Positions 43,265 to 52,715 of a stretch of 64,000 nt of DNA are shown here, one piece after another; within the stretch, counting starts at the first letter, position 1; each line of letters opens with the position of its first letter. Source of the stretch: Aureibaculum flavum (GTDB taxonomy: Bacteria; Bacteroidota; Bacteroidia; Flavobacteriales; Flavobacteriaceae); contig NZ_JAEHFJ010000006.1 of NCBI RefSeq assembly GCF_016406085.1, positions 1 to 64,000 of the forward strand, in the 5' to 3' direction. A program made the position numbers and the translations under genes. The notes beneath the pieces are model-generated. The model had not been told where the DNA came from, did no database searches, and saw nothing but the letters and a program-made list of their open reading frames with translations.

Positions 43265-44128
43265 TTAAAATCGATTCCTAAATTCTATGGGTGTAATATG
43301 TTGATGTTTTTTAAAAAACTTTACAAAATTTGTAGGTTCATCAAAACCGAGTGTATATCCAATTTCTTTTACACTATCTGTAGTATGGACTAGCAAGCGT
43401 TTAGCTTCTAATATTATTCTAGCATCTATCATTTGCTTTGGTGTAATATCCATTATTTTTAAAGTGGCATTACTTAAACGCTTTTGAGTAACATTAAGCT
43501 GAATTGCGTATTTACTAACCGATTTTTGTGTTTGATACTGTTTGTCTAAAAAGTCTCTAAACTTAATTACACATTCTAAATCTGACCCTTTATTAATTTG
43601 TGTACTATTTTGATTTTGTCTTTCTCTCTCAGATAACAGCAATAAATTCTGAAGATAATTTCTAAGAATATCTGACTGATAATTGTCTTCATCTGAAGTT
43701 AATTCCGTTTTAATAAGTTTCATAAAACTATCAAATACAGAACTTAAACCTTTTACCTCAATACTAGAAATAGTATATAAATCATTAAAAAGCATACTAC
43801 TTCTTAAAAACTTTGTGTCATATTCTGTTTTACAAAAAAAGTTGTCTGTAAATAAAAGTATTTCGCCATGTATAGGCTCTTTACTATCATAACATTGAAC
43901 ACTGTTTTTATCGACAAATAAGATAGAATTTGGTTGTATTTCAATAGGATGAAAATCTACCATATGCTTTGGCTTCCCACTTTTAAACCAAATAATCTGA
44001 TAGAAATCAGTTCTATGTGGTATAATTAAATCATCAAAAAGATTCGCATAATGCGTGCCCAAGTCTAAAAGCTCAAACTCATGAGCTACTCCTTCTTTAA
44101 ACCCATACTTTTTAATATTTGATGTCAC
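43265..44128 (-). CDS. AraC-family transcriptional regulator
   Basis: A 287-aa regulator with a cupin-like sensor (HMVDFHPIEIQPNSILFVDK) and C-terminal AraC helices (NVTQKRLSNATLKIMDI; SVKEIGYTLGFDEPTNFVKFFKKHQHITPIEF). The start codon is GTG, directly after an in-frame stop, so no longer version exists. Similar in layout to the AraC protein at 29290. The likely target is the neighbouring SDR gene at 44336 (inference). Confidence 0.88.
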   Translation of the reverse strand: MTSNIKKYGFKEGVAHEFELLDLGTHYANLFDDLIIPHRTDFYQIIWFKSGKPKHMVDFHPIEIQPNSILFVDKNSVQCYDSKEPIHGEILLFTDNFFCKTEYDTKFLRSSMLFNDLYTISSIEVKGLSSVFDSFMKLIKTELTSDEDNYQSDILRNYLQNLLLLSERERQNQNSTQINKGSDLECVIKFRDFLDKQYQTQKSVSKYAIQLNVTQKRLSNATLKIMDITPKQMIDARIILEAKRLLVHTTDSVKEIGYTLGFDEPTNFVKFFKKHQHITPIEFRNRF

Positions 44129-44244
44129 TTATAGTGGTGTTTAATTATAAAACAAAAGTATCCATTTTTTGATTGTAAATTTCAGCATTTTTGCAATGAA
44201 TTATAAATGCAAAATATAAAAAATAAGAATCTCTAACAATAAAA

Positions 44245-44272
44245 AACTCCGAGAGCTATTTCTGTCGGAGTT
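44245..44272 (-). terminator. Terminator of the SDR gene
   Basis: AACTCCGA (44245-44252) pairs with TCGGAGTT (44265-44272), with a T run on the minus strand. It lies 64 bp after the SDR stop. Confidence 0.8.
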
Positions 44273-44335
44273 ATAACCTAAATTTATTTAAACCTAAATT
44301 GCCCAATAAAGATTGGTAAAAAATTAAAGAACTAT

Positions 44336-45142
44336 TTATAGTAAACCTTTGGTAATACTTAATAACTTTTCAATTTTACCTTCGTCATACGCATCTGGAT
44401 GTGCAGGAGAAAAATATCCTTTAACTTCACCTTTATCATTGTCAAAATATTTACCTGAATCATTTTTATAGTCTTCAGACAATGCTAGATCAACCAAAAT
44501 ATCGCTCCCTTTTTCTACTGGTGACCAATGTTGACCAAACGCCTCTTTAACCATTTTTGTATTTAACAACGACCCTGGATTTACGGCAATAACTGTTATA
44601 TTTGGCTCTTGTTGTGCTAAATTAAAACTCCACATCGTTAATGCTAATTTACTTTGTGCGTAGGTTGAATTTTCAGACTGTTGTTCTTTTCCTGTCAAAA
44701 CAGCTTCAGAAACTGGTGCTTGTGCTGCAGAACTTAAATTGATAATTCTTGGTGCTTCCGATTTTTTTATGTTCGGAAGAATAGCATTCGTTAATACATA
44801 AGGAGCTAAATAATTAACTACCATTCTAATATCTAAACCATCCTTATTCTCTAAAGTTTTACTTTTAAAAACCCCCGCATTATTGATTAAAATATCAATT
44901 TTAGGAATTTCATTTTTAATTTTATCAGCCATTTTTATAACGGATTCTAAATCTGAAAAATCAGCTACAAAACCTACTATATTTTGATTATTTGAAGCCT
45001 CTTTAATTTCAGATATTACTTGAAACACTTTTGCTTCATTTCTTCCGTGCACATAAATGTTGTGACCTTTTTTAGCTAAATTTAAAGCAGTAATTTTACC
45101 TATTCCGTCTGTACTTCCTGTAATTAATATAGTTTTACTCAT
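44336..45142 (-). CDS. SDR-family dehydrogenase, retinol-dehydrogenase-like
   Basis: A 268-aa classical short-chain dehydrogenase. Cofactor motif TGSTDGIGK, NNAG in DILINNAGVFKS, and the active site Ser in INLSSAAQA with YAQSKLALT (Tyr-x-x-x-Lys). It resembles retinol dehydrogenase/WW-domain oxidoreductase-like proteins; the substrate is unknown. A hairpin (ACACCTT 45170-45176, AAGGTGT 45189-45195) lies in the leader. Confidence 0.88.
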   Translation of the reverse strand: MSKTILITGSTDGIGKITALNLAKKGHNIYVHGRNEAKVFQVISEIKEASNNQNIVGFVADFSDLESVIKMADKIKNEIPKIDILINNAGVFKSKTLENKDGLDIRMVVNYLAPYVLTNAILPNIKKSEAPRIINLSSAAQAPVSEAVLTGKEQQSENSTYAQSKLALTMWSFNLAQQEPNITVIAVNPGSLLNTKMVKEAFGQHWSPVEKGSDILVDLALSEDYKNDSGKYFDNDKGEVKGYFSPAHPDAYDEGKIEKLLSITKGLL

Positions 45143-45631
45143 GATATTTTTATTTGTTTTATTCTAATGACACCTTGTGCGTGGCCGAAAGGTGTTTTTA
45201 GTTGTCAACTATGAAAACTTACATTTTCTAATTTTTTTCGAACCTTGGTATGAATTTCTCGCAATATCTTTTTTGCAATTCACTCTAAAGTAGCATCCTT
45301 AGTTATCATATTGCACCTTAAGTTTAAAGCTAAATGATTAACACAAATACTTCTTCATTTTTCAATATTATCGATCAAACAATTAACACCTAACCTAATG
45401 GATTGGTCGCTACACTTTTGCTGTCATCAAAAGTGGTACCCCTATATCCTTACCCTACAAATACATAAATATGACTATCTGAGTGGTATAGCTTACTCCG
45501 TTGGATAAATCAAATGATTATCTTGTGAATACTACGTTCTTTTTTCAAAACCGCGGCTACACATTTATCCTATTTTAAGTAGCATTAGATAAACCAAAAA
45601 AACAATCTAATCTCTGGATTATAAGACTCCG
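45143..45631. other. 489-bp gap without gene
   Basis: No reading frame is supported. It holds the leader hairpin at 45170-45195 and a perfect inverted repeat CACTTTTG (45413-45420), loop of 7, CAAAAGTG (45428-45435). Base composition is somewhat higher in GC than the neighbours, continuing into the helicase gene, which hints at acquired DNA. Confidence 0.5.
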
Positions 45632-47185
45632 TTAATCTTCCGGTGGATAACCATGAATTTGTTCAAAAACGGCATCAAAATTTTTAAGAAGATAGGTGTT
45701 CAATTTCTTTTGATAATCCAGTTTTAGCCAACTTATAAAATTATTGGTGCTTTTACTTATACACTTGCTATAAACTTTTATCCTATTATCAATGTCTTCT
45801 TTAAGTAATTTTGCCAGTGTAAGGGCATCATAAACATCTTCACTGTTTTCTATACAGATATAGGCATGTTGTTCTATGGATTTTTCCAATACCACTTTAG
45901 AGGTTTCTCCGGAAAAGGTGGTATCCTTATATAAGGCACTAATATCCAAGTAAGTGTCCTTCGATTTTGAAAATTCTGACCGAATGTCATCGGCCAACTC
46001 ATGTTTAAAGGTACTTTCAATAGCTTCATCGTCCTTAATACGGTCTATGTAGTAATTCGGAGATTTAAAAATGGCCTCCCAGTTTAGATCTGCACCCCAA
46101 GGACCAAAACGATAGATATTATTACCAAGATCTATAACAGTAAATTTAGATTTGTTGTTCAATACCCGAGACCCCCTACCAATCATTTGGTAGTACAAAG
46201 TCAAGGATTTCGTGGCCCTGTTTAAAATAATGGTATCTATAGTGGGTTCATCAAAACCAGTCGTCAGAATACTTACAGATGTTAGTATGGCATCGGGAGT
46301 TTCATGAAACCACTTTAAAATTTGTTTTCGTTGTTTTTTGGTAGCGGTATTGTCCAGATGCATAATGGGTAACCCTGCATTGTTAAAGGTATGGTATACC
46401 TGGACTGAGGTATCTATACCATTGTTGAATATCAATGTTTTTTTACCCTTGGAATGTATCAAATAAGCTTCTAGTAATTTATTTAACATCGACGGACTCG
46501 TATATAGGTCCGAAGAAGATTTAACTGTATAATCCCCATTGGAACCTATCTCCAAAGAAGTCAGTCCCATGTCATACTGGTGTGTTTCCGCTCTAGCCAG
46601 AAAGTCGTTTTCAATTAAATTTTCTATGGATTCGCCAGGAATCAGCTCATCGTAGTTGCTATTCATGGGCAACTCCTTATTGGAACTTAAGGGCGTAGCT
46701 GTAACCCCAAGAATAAATGAGTTTTCGAAAAATTTGAACAGTTTTGTAAAGGAATTATAATGAGCCTCATCTACAATGACCAAACCAACGTCCGAGATAT
46801 TCAATATACCGTCGTTAAGCCTATTATTTAGCGTTTCCACCATGGCAACATAACAGTTGTAGCGTTCATGGTCATCTAAATTGGCTTTGCTATTGACTAC
46901 TTTATTGACCACTCCAAAACTGGTAAGCATTTTAGAAGTCTGGTTACAGAGCTCTACGCGATGTGTCATGACCAAAACCTTTTTTGAGTGATTTTTAAGG
47001 TATTGTCTGACCATTTCAGAGAAAATTACGGTCTTTCCGCCACCAGTGGGTAATTGATATAAGAGGTGGTAATCATCTCTTTCATTATCGAACTTTTCAA
47101 ATATCTGATTGATAGCACCTTGCTGGTAGCTGTAAAGTTCTTTGTCCGTCTTCTTTTCCTGTATTTCAAATAAGGGCTGTTGCAT
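45632..47185 (-). CDS. DEAD/DEAH-box (SSL2-like) helicase
   Basis: A 517-aa SF2 helicase: Walker A QLPTGGGKT, DEAH box VIVDEAHYN, motif III GVTATPLSS, and the C-terminal YYQMIGRGSR (motif VI). It is like the type III restriction/SSL2-type helicases, but no nuclease or methylase domain is fused. After about residue 400 the sequence is unique. The start at 47185 (MQQPLFEIQ) follows the usual domain edge; a longer frame to 47263 is open. No partner gene lies next to it. The GC content is higher than in most neighbours. Confidence 0.85.
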   Translation of the reverse strand: MQQPLFEIQEKKTDKELYSYQQGAINQIFEKFDNERDDYHLLYQLPTGGGKTVIFSEMVRQYLKNHSKKVLVMTHRVELCNQTSKMLTSFGVVNKVVNSKANLDDHERYNCYVAMVETLNNRLNDGILNISDVGLVIVDEAHYNSFTKLFKFFENSFILGVTATPLSSNKELPMNSNYDELIPGESIENLIENDFLARAETHQYDMGLTSLEIGSNGDYTVKSSSDLYTSPSMLNKLLEAYLIHSKGKKTLIFNNGIDTSVQVYHTFNNAGLPIMHLDNTATKKQRKQILKWFHETPDAILTSVSILTTGFDEPTIDTIILNRATKSLTLYYQMIGRGSRVLNNKSKFTVIDLGNNIYRFGPWGADLNWEAIFKSPNYYIDRIKDDEAIESTFKHELADDIRSEFSKSKDTYLDISALYKDTTFSGETSKVVLEKSIEQHAYICIENSEDVYDALTLAKLLKEDIDNRIKVYSKCISKSTNNFISWLKLDYQKKLNTYLLKNFDAVFEQIHGYPPED

Positions 47186-47436
47186 AATATCTTTTTCTTG
47201 AGTGTGCAAATGTAAAACCTTCGACAAGTTATTACTAATATTTTGAAAAGCTTTCCGAAACAATTCCTTATTATTTCCTTAAATGATATCCCATGGTAGA
47301 TATTCATCGAAGGAATTTCACCAAATTAATCCCTAAAACAGGCGTCCATCAGAAAGTTGATCACTTGCAACCGATGATGCAAAGTCATTCAGTATTTAAC
47401 TCGATTTTATCAAAAAGAAACGCCTCCTACTATAGG

Positions 47437-47757
47437 TTAAAACCTGAAAATATAAAAAGGTTTTGTTGATAAACCTTTGCCCTCATTATATACAGCTCCT
47501 CTGCTTACTTGTGCTGCAGACACATACATATAATCATCTACATGATTATAACTTACACCATGTGACCATAACATATTAGGGTTCTTTATCATCGTTTTCA
47601 CACTTTTATCTTTTGCTAAAACTACAGCTACACTATTCGTTTCTAAAGCCGTGAGGTAAATATCCCCCCTATATCGATACGCATTCCCCCATTTTTTTGG
47701 TTTCTCTGAATAGGTTTCAATTTTACGATCCAATTCTCGATACTCATTTCTCGTACC
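47437..47757 (-). pseudogene. Truncated SMP-30/royal-jelly-protein-like propeller
   Basis: An open frame of about 105 codons bounded upstream by a stop. The protein ends in GDIYLTALETNSVAVV, NPNMLWSHGVSYNHVDDYMYVSAAQ and KPFYIFRF, which resembles the last blades of the major-royal-jelly/yellow or gluconolactonase-like propellers (usually above 350 aa). The N-terminal two thirds are missing and no ATG starts the frame, so it is a remnant. It lies next to the helicase, at the likely edge of an insertion. Confidence 0.65.
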
Positions 47758-47779
47758 TCAAAATTCAATCGTAGTGACA

Positions 47780-48793
47780 TCACATTAAAAAACCTTCTAA
47801 AACTATTTTACCTTTTGCGTTTCCGGTTTCTAAGAAAGCGTGTGCTTTTCTAAGATTTTCCGCATTAATAGTTCCGAAATTTTCACCTAAAGTGGTTCTT
47901 ATCGTTCCGTTATCTATTAATTGAGAAACTTTGTTTAAAATGTTATGTTGCTCTATCATATCTTCCGTTTGAAACATAGCACGCGTAAACATTAATTCTA
48001 TATGTGTTGAAACTGCTTTCCCTTTAAAAGGCATAACATTTAAGACCTTTGGGTCATCAATAAATCCGAATTTACCTTGTGGTTTAATCAGCTTTACAAT
48101 TTCATCAATGTGTTGTTCTGTACCATTTAAACTCACTACATATTCTGGAGCAGGAAGGCTATATTTTTCAAACTCTTCGCTCAATTTATTTCTGTGGTTG
48201 ATTACCGTATCTGCACCTAATTCTTTTAACCAATCTGTAGTTTCTTCGCGAGAAGCGGTAGCAATAATGTTCAGTTTTGTTAACTTCTTGGCTAATTGCA
48301 CCATAATAGAACCAACGCCTCCAGCTGCTCCTATTATTAAAATAGATTTATTGGCATCGTCTTTAGACACCTGTAATCTATCAAATAACATTTCGTAAGC
48401 AGTAAGTGTTGTTAATGGTAACGCAGCAGCTTCAGCATACGATAAACTTGATGGCTTTTTACCAACAATACGTTCATCTACCACTTGATATTGAGCGTAA
48501 CTTCCTTGACGTGTAAAATCGCCAGCATACCAAACTTCATCACCAACATTAAAAAGGGTAACGTTTTCTCCAATTGCTGTTACAATTCCGGTAGCATCCC
48601 AACCTATAACTTTCCATTCGTCACCTTGTACAGGCATATTTGCACGAACTTTATAATCTGCAGGATTTACAGAAATGGCTTTTATTTCTACTAAAATGTC
48701 TTTTCCTGTTGCTTTTGGTTTGTTTAATTCTATATCTTGTAATGCGTTTTCATCTTCAATTGGAAGATTCTCTTTGTATCCTACTGCTTTCAT
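47780..48793 (-). CDS. Zinc-type MDR (quinone-reductase-like)
   Basis: A 337-aa medium-chain dehydrogenase of the zinc-binding alcohol dehydrogenase/quinone reductase group: GWDATGIVTAIGENV, cofactor motif IGAAGGVGSIMVQLAKKL, C-terminal GKIVLEGFL. Reduces quinones or enones with NADPH. Third gene of the nitroreductase operon B; overlaps the membrane protein gene by 4 bp. Confidence 0.88.
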   Translation of the reverse strand: MKAVGYKENLPIEDENALQDIELNKPKATGKDILVEIKAISVNPADYKVRANMPVQGDEWKVIGWDATGIVTAIGENVTLFNVGDEVWYAGDFTRQGSYAQYQVVDERIVGKKPSSLSYAEAAALPLTTLTAYEMLFDRLQVSKDDANKSILIIGAAGGVGSIMVQLAKKLTKLNIIATASREETTDWLKELGADTVINHRNKLSEEFEKYSLPAPEYVVSLNGTEQHIDEIVKLIKPQGKFGFIDDPKVLNVMPFKGKAVSTHIELMFTRAMFQTEDMIEQHNILNKVSQLIDNGTIRTTLGENFGTINAENLRKAHAFLETGNAKGKIVLEGFLM

Positions 48794-49206
48794 ATTTTAT
48801 TATTTTTTCTTGTAACTTTTAATACCGTTATAAATGCCCATATTTCAATAGCGACAATGACTACATGTATCCAAAAATCTACCATTGGTGAAGTAGGAGC
48901 GTTTAATAACGGAAATAATGGGTCAATTATCATTTCTTGTCCTTCGCGAAAAATATTCATAAACAAAACCACCAAAAATTGCTTCGGATTCTGAGTGATT
49001 AGAACATAAATTGAGGCGAGTGCCATAACCAATGTTCTTGCTCCCATCTCATAAATAAGATTTAGAGTAGGCACACCGTCTACAGCAATGCCAGAATCTA
49101 CCATCATCTGATGATTGAAAAAATACATATAGACTTGTCCTAGCATTATTAGGGTCAACAGAATCTGAACTATATTGACCCACAAGGGTATTTTTAAATT
49201 ATTCAT
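48790..49206 (-). CDS. Four-TM membrane protein, unknown
   Basis: A 138-aa integral membrane protein with four hydrophobic helices (VNIVQILLTLIMLGQVYMYFF; YEMGARTLVMALASIYVLI; FLVVLFMNIFREGQEMI; DFWIHVVIVAIEIWAFI). Not recognised, though it resembles small DoxX-like redox membrane proteins in length and topology. Located 4 bp after the nitroreductase, so part of that operon. Confidence 0.75.
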   Translation of the reverse strand: MNNLKIPLWVNIVQILLTLIMLGQVYMYFFNHQMMVDSGIAVDGVPTLNLIYEMGARTLVMALASIYVLITQNPKQFLVVLFMNIFREGQEMIIDPLFPLLNAPTSPMVDFWIHVVIVAIEIWAFITVLKVTRKNNKI

Positions 49207-49210
49207 ATTG

Positions 49211-49876
49211 CTATATTACAGTGATAATTTCACTTTGTGGTAATCTAGATTTTGGTGTTTTTTCTGTTGAATTAAAATCAGATGCTGCTCTATAACCTAA
49301 AGAAACAACTACTAGAGACGTAAATCCTTTTGCTCTTAATCCGAATTCTTCATCTAAAGCTTTTACATCAACACCTTCCATTGGCGTTGCATCGATACCT
49401 AAACTAGCTACACCTAATAAAAAGTTACCAATGTTAAGGTATACTTGTTTTTCCATCCAATGTTGATAATCCTTTAAATCATATTTATGAATATCGGCAA
49501 AAGCGTTCATTCCTCCGTACATTCCGTTCTTTATGTCTTCATTAGGAAATCTTCCGTCTTTATCCTGTACTTCTAAAAGGTGTTTAAAAAAAGTATCATC
49601 TGCACCTTCACTTGTTTTTGAACAAAACAGTACAACTGCTGACGCATTCGTTATTTTTGGTTCATTAAAATGAAAAAAGCCTTGTGTTCCTTTTGTCATA
49701 CGTGCTTTTCCTTCTGCAGTTTCAGCAACTATAAAATGCCAAGGTTGAAGGTTTACACTTGAAGGACTCATCCTTAATAAGTTTTTAACCTGTGCCATAT
49801 CTTCTTCAGATATTTTCTTGGTTGTGTCGTATTCCTTTGTTGAATATCTCCAGTTTAATGTTTCTTGTAAATTCAT
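49211..49876 (-). CDS. Nitroreductase family protein
   Basis: A 221-aa FMN nitroreductase, paralogue of the 41424-42077 protein (shared RYS.KE, SPSSVNLQPWHF, MEGVDVKALDEEFGLR and SRLP ending). Leads operon B (nitroreductase, membrane protein, MDR). Its promoter is almost the same as that of the first copy, so both should answer to the same HxlR regulator. Confidence 0.92.
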   Translation of the reverse strand: MNLQETLNWRYSTKEYDTTKKISEEDMAQVKNLLRMSPSSVNLQPWHFIVAETAEGKARMTKGTQGFFHFNEPKITNASAVVLFCSKTSEGADDTFFKHLLEVQDKDGRFPNEDIKNGMYGGMNAFADIHKYDLKDYQHWMEKQVYLNIGNFLLGVASLGIDATPMEGVDVKALDEEFGLRAKGFTSLVVVSLGYRAASDFNSTEKTPKSRLPQSEIITVI

Positions 49877-49897
49877 TTTTATATATTTTTTTATTTA

Positions 49898-49970
49898 ACT
49901 ATCATTTTTATAGTGACAAAAGTAAGTATAGTATTAAAACCTCACAATAACGGTCATAAATGATAGTACT
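49898..49970 (-). promoter_or_regulatory. HxlR-controlled promoter/operator B
   Basis: Minus strand TTG (49947-49945), 20-nt spacer, TACTTTTG (49924-49917). The block from ACTATCATTTTTATAGTGAC (49898) through GTATAGTAT (49926-49934) and CAATAACGGTC to GATAGTACT is a near copy of 42108-42180. No regulator gene lies next to this operon, so control in trans is expected. Confidence 0.82.
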
Positions 49971-50147
49971 AAAATAAATAGAAAATCAACCCAAATTGAT
50001 GTATTGAAAAAGGGATTACTTGCATAATTAAAGGTGAATTAGACGCTAATTCTTAAAACTTTCACAAAAAAGATAATAAACATGTTTTTAAAACTACAAA
50101 ACGTACATTACGTTTAAGTTACTCCTTTATTAATACCATTTTTGGTT

Positions 50148-50777
50148 TTATCCAACCCATCTAAAGGTCAAGTTTATTCGTGGTCTAATTTTTTTTGTGG
50201 TCTTCGGAATTTTATGCTTCCAATTGTCTTGAGTGGCACCTTGCATTAGCAATAAACTTCCGTGTTTTAAAGGAATGTCTAAGCGTTTTAAATCTTTTCG
50301 AGTTACGTGCTTTAATTGAAAAGGTCTCGTTTCCCCAAAAGTTACAGAGCCAATAACCGTGTTTTTACGTTGAGCAGCATCATAATCCTGATGCCAATCT
50401 ACGCTATCTTTTCCGTCGCGATAATAATTAAGTAAACAACGTGTAAATTTGATGTCAACTTCTTTTTCAATTCGTTTTTTTATGAATAACAAATCGTCAT
50501 TCCATAAATGCATTTTACTTTTGGTATTAGTATATTGAATGTCTTTACTAATATCGCCATACCAAGCGATAAGCCTTGGATAATCTACCAATTTACCGTG
50601 AATCGTAATCTGTTCTTGTTGCCAAGGTGTATTTTCTAATAAACTTTTATATAACTTATTGCTTTCTTCTATGCTAAAGAAATTTTCAAATAAAATAACA
50701 TCTGCCCCAGGCACATCAAATTCCGTTTTACGAACTTCGTCAGTCGAAAACAAGTCGATTTGATTGAATGATTCCAT
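50148..50777 (-). CDS. alkB: AlkB-like Fe(II)/2-oxoglutarate dioxygenase
   Basis: A 209-aa AlkB-family dioxygenase that repairs alkylated bases by oxidative demethylation. The iron motif HxD is at His129-Asp131 in VDWHQDYD, preceded by the substrate loop NYYRDGKDS; the second His and the 2-oxoglutarate-binding Arg are in the C-terminal NWKHKIPKTTKKIRPRINLTFRW. Compact size matches ABH2/3-like bacterial members. Lies 7 bp after the BCCT transporter. Confidence 0.92.
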   Translation of the reverse strand: MESFNQIDLFSTDEVRKTEFDVPGADVILFENFFSIEESNKLYKSLLENTPWQQEQITIHGKLVDYPRLIAWYGDISKDIQYTNTKSKMHLWNDDLLFIKKRIEKEVDIKFTRCLLNYYRDGKDSVDWHQDYDAAQRKNTVIGSVTFGETRPFQLKHVTRKDLKRLDIPLKHGSLLLMQGATQDNWKHKIPKTTKKIRPRINLTFRWVG

Positions 50778-50784
50778 AATAATC

Positions 50785-52311
50785 CTATTCTAAATTATTG
50801 GCTTTTAGTCGGTTTTTTCTAAGATCTTTTACAAAAAAACCAAACATAATGATGATAAAAAACGAAAACGGCAACGAGGTTATAATTAACAAGCGTTGCA
50901 CAGCCTCTAAAACATTGACATTTGCCTTAATATTTCCTAAAAGAATTAAAGCAATGGTTGCTAATAAGATAAAAACAGACCAAATGACACGATGGGTTTT
51001 ATTTGGATTTTTAGACCCTTTATCTGTAAACATACTTAACACGAATACAGCAGAATCCACTGATGTAATTAAAAAACTGATTAATAAAAATATAGACGTT
51101 ATATTTAGAAATGTAGCGAGCGGATAATGCTCAAAAAACACAAAAATCGATGAGAACACATTACCAAATTGGTTATCGTAAGCTCCCCAAGCTTCAATTA
51201 AATTAAATGCTGAAGATCCAAAAACCGAAAACCAAAAAAATGTACCCAAAGAAGGAATAATTAATACCCCTAATAACAACTGCCGTATGGTTCGACCTTT
51301 AGAAATACGAGCAATAAAAATACCTGTAAAAGGTGCCCAAGCTAACCAAAATGCCCAATAATAGAAGGTCCAACCCGTTAAAAACTCTAAACCAGGATTA
51401 TAATCTCCAATAGCCAAACTCATAGGTATAAAGTCGATGATATACTGATATAAAGCAGTAAAAAAAGAAGCGACAATGCCTTGTACATCGCTTGTAATAA
51501 AGACGAATAACAAGATGACCAACGTTACAATTATGTTTAATTTTGAAAATATTTTAATCCCTTTATTAACACCTTGCCAAGCAGAATAACATGCTATTGT
51601 TGAGATAAAAACACATAGAATTATAGTTGTTGCTAATCCTAAATCTGCACTAAAAACATGATTTAGTCCCCCATTAATTTGAGTCGTACCCAAACCAATT
51701 GCAGCTATTAAGCCAAAAATAGTGGTGATAATAGTAATTATATCCACACTACCTCTTATCGGTTTGCTTTTAATACGATCTTCAATGGTGGCACTAATTC
51801 TGACTTTCTTTTTATTGACGTGTAATGCATAGCCAACAATAACTGCAAATAGTCCATAAAATGCCCAAGCAGTAATTCCCCATTGATAAAACGTGAATTC
51901 TAATGCAATAGTTTCATTAGTTACACCAGATGCAAAAGGCGGATTTTGTTGCATAAAAACAGGTTCTTGTACTGCTCGTAATAAAATACCAGACCCCATT
52001 CCTGCACTATATAACATAGCAGTCCATGCCCATAGTGAATGTTCTGGTTTAGAGCTTGGTGTGCCTAATTTTATGTTTCCGTATTTGGAAAATGCTACCA
52101 ATAACAATGCTACAACACAACCAAACCCTAAGTACAAATAAAAGTATCCAAAATAATTCCGAACCCATAACGAGGTACTTTCAATAGCGTTATAACTTGC
52201 TTCAGTTGCAAAAAATACAACTAAAGTGCATATAAAAATGATACCTACCGAAATAGATAATATCGAATGTTTTTGAATGTGTTTTAAAATCAAAACTATT
52301 GGTTTATGCAA
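50785..52311 (-). CDS. BCCT-family transporter
   Basis: A 508-aa transporter with 12 transmembrane helices, of the betaine/carnitine/choline family, which imports compatible solutes. Family markers are GMGSGILLRAVQEP, TFYYWAFWLAWAPFTGIFIARISKGRT and FITSVDSAVFVLSMF. The start codon is TTG and no in-frame ATG lies before the upstream stop. Replacement of the usual aromatic residues makes betaine specificity uncertain. A terminator-like hairpin lies immediately before the start. Confidence 0.9.
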   Translation of the reverse strand: MHKPIVLILKHIQKHSILSISVGIIFICTLVVFFATEASYNAIESTSLWVRNYFGYFYLYLGFGCVVALLLVAFSKYGNIKLGTPSSKPEHSLWAWTAMLYSAGMGSGILLRAVQEPVFMQQNPPFASGVTNETIALEFTFYQWGITAWAFYGLFAVIVGYALHVNKKKVRISATIEDRIKSKPIRGSVDIITIITTIFGLIAAIGLGTTQINGGLNHVFSADLGLATTIILCVFISTIACYSAWQGVNKGIKIFSKLNIIVTLVILLFVFITSDVQGIVASFFTALYQYIIDFIPMSLAIGDYNPGLEFLTGWTFYYWAFWLAWAPFTGIFIARISKGRTIRQLLLGVLIIPSLGTFFWFSVFGSSAFNLIEAWGAYDNQFGNVFSSIFVFFEHYPLATFLNITSIFLLISFLITSVDSAVFVLSMFTDKGSKNPNKTHRVIWSVFILLATIALILLGNIKANVNVLEAVQRLLIITSLPFSFFIIIMFGFFVKDLRKNRLKANNLE

Positions 52312-52314
52312 AAA

Positions 52315-52344
52315 TAGGGATTAGAATATAAATCCTAATCCCTA
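52315..52344 (-). terminator. Terminator-like hairpin in the BCCT leader
   Basis: TAGGGATTAG (52315-52324), 10-nt loop, CTAATCCCTA (52335-52344), followed on the minus strand by TTTTT and the TTG start 3 nt later. It could end transcription or block ribosome binding. The remaining gap to 52715 shows no gene. Confidence 0.6.
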
Positions 52345-52715
52345 AGCATTATTTACTCAGTTGTTATTTACTGCTTCACAACTATTTGCTGAGCTTCATT
52401 TTTCTGTTTATGGTTTAAATAAAAATTATTAATCAAAACTATTATGATCATAAAAGCGGCTGAATAACCGTATTTTCTTCCTAATTAATGATAAAAATAA
52501 AATTAACCTCTTACTAAATCATAGACTGTAAATAATCAAAAAGCCATTTATTTTTCACTTGTCATTAGTAAATTAATGCCATTCGTTAAACCATGTAACA
52601 TGGAAACTCTAGAGATACTAACAAAACCATGTTAAAAACATTTGTCATTTTTGTTTCTTTTGACACATCCTTAACCATCTAAATATGTATTTTTACTGCT
52701 CACAAAAGCAAAGCA

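Noticed and set aside
45632-47185. Helicase as part of a complete restriction or defence system
   Set aside because: No nuclease, methyltransferase or sensor gene is adjacent; the neighbours are a gap and a remnant.
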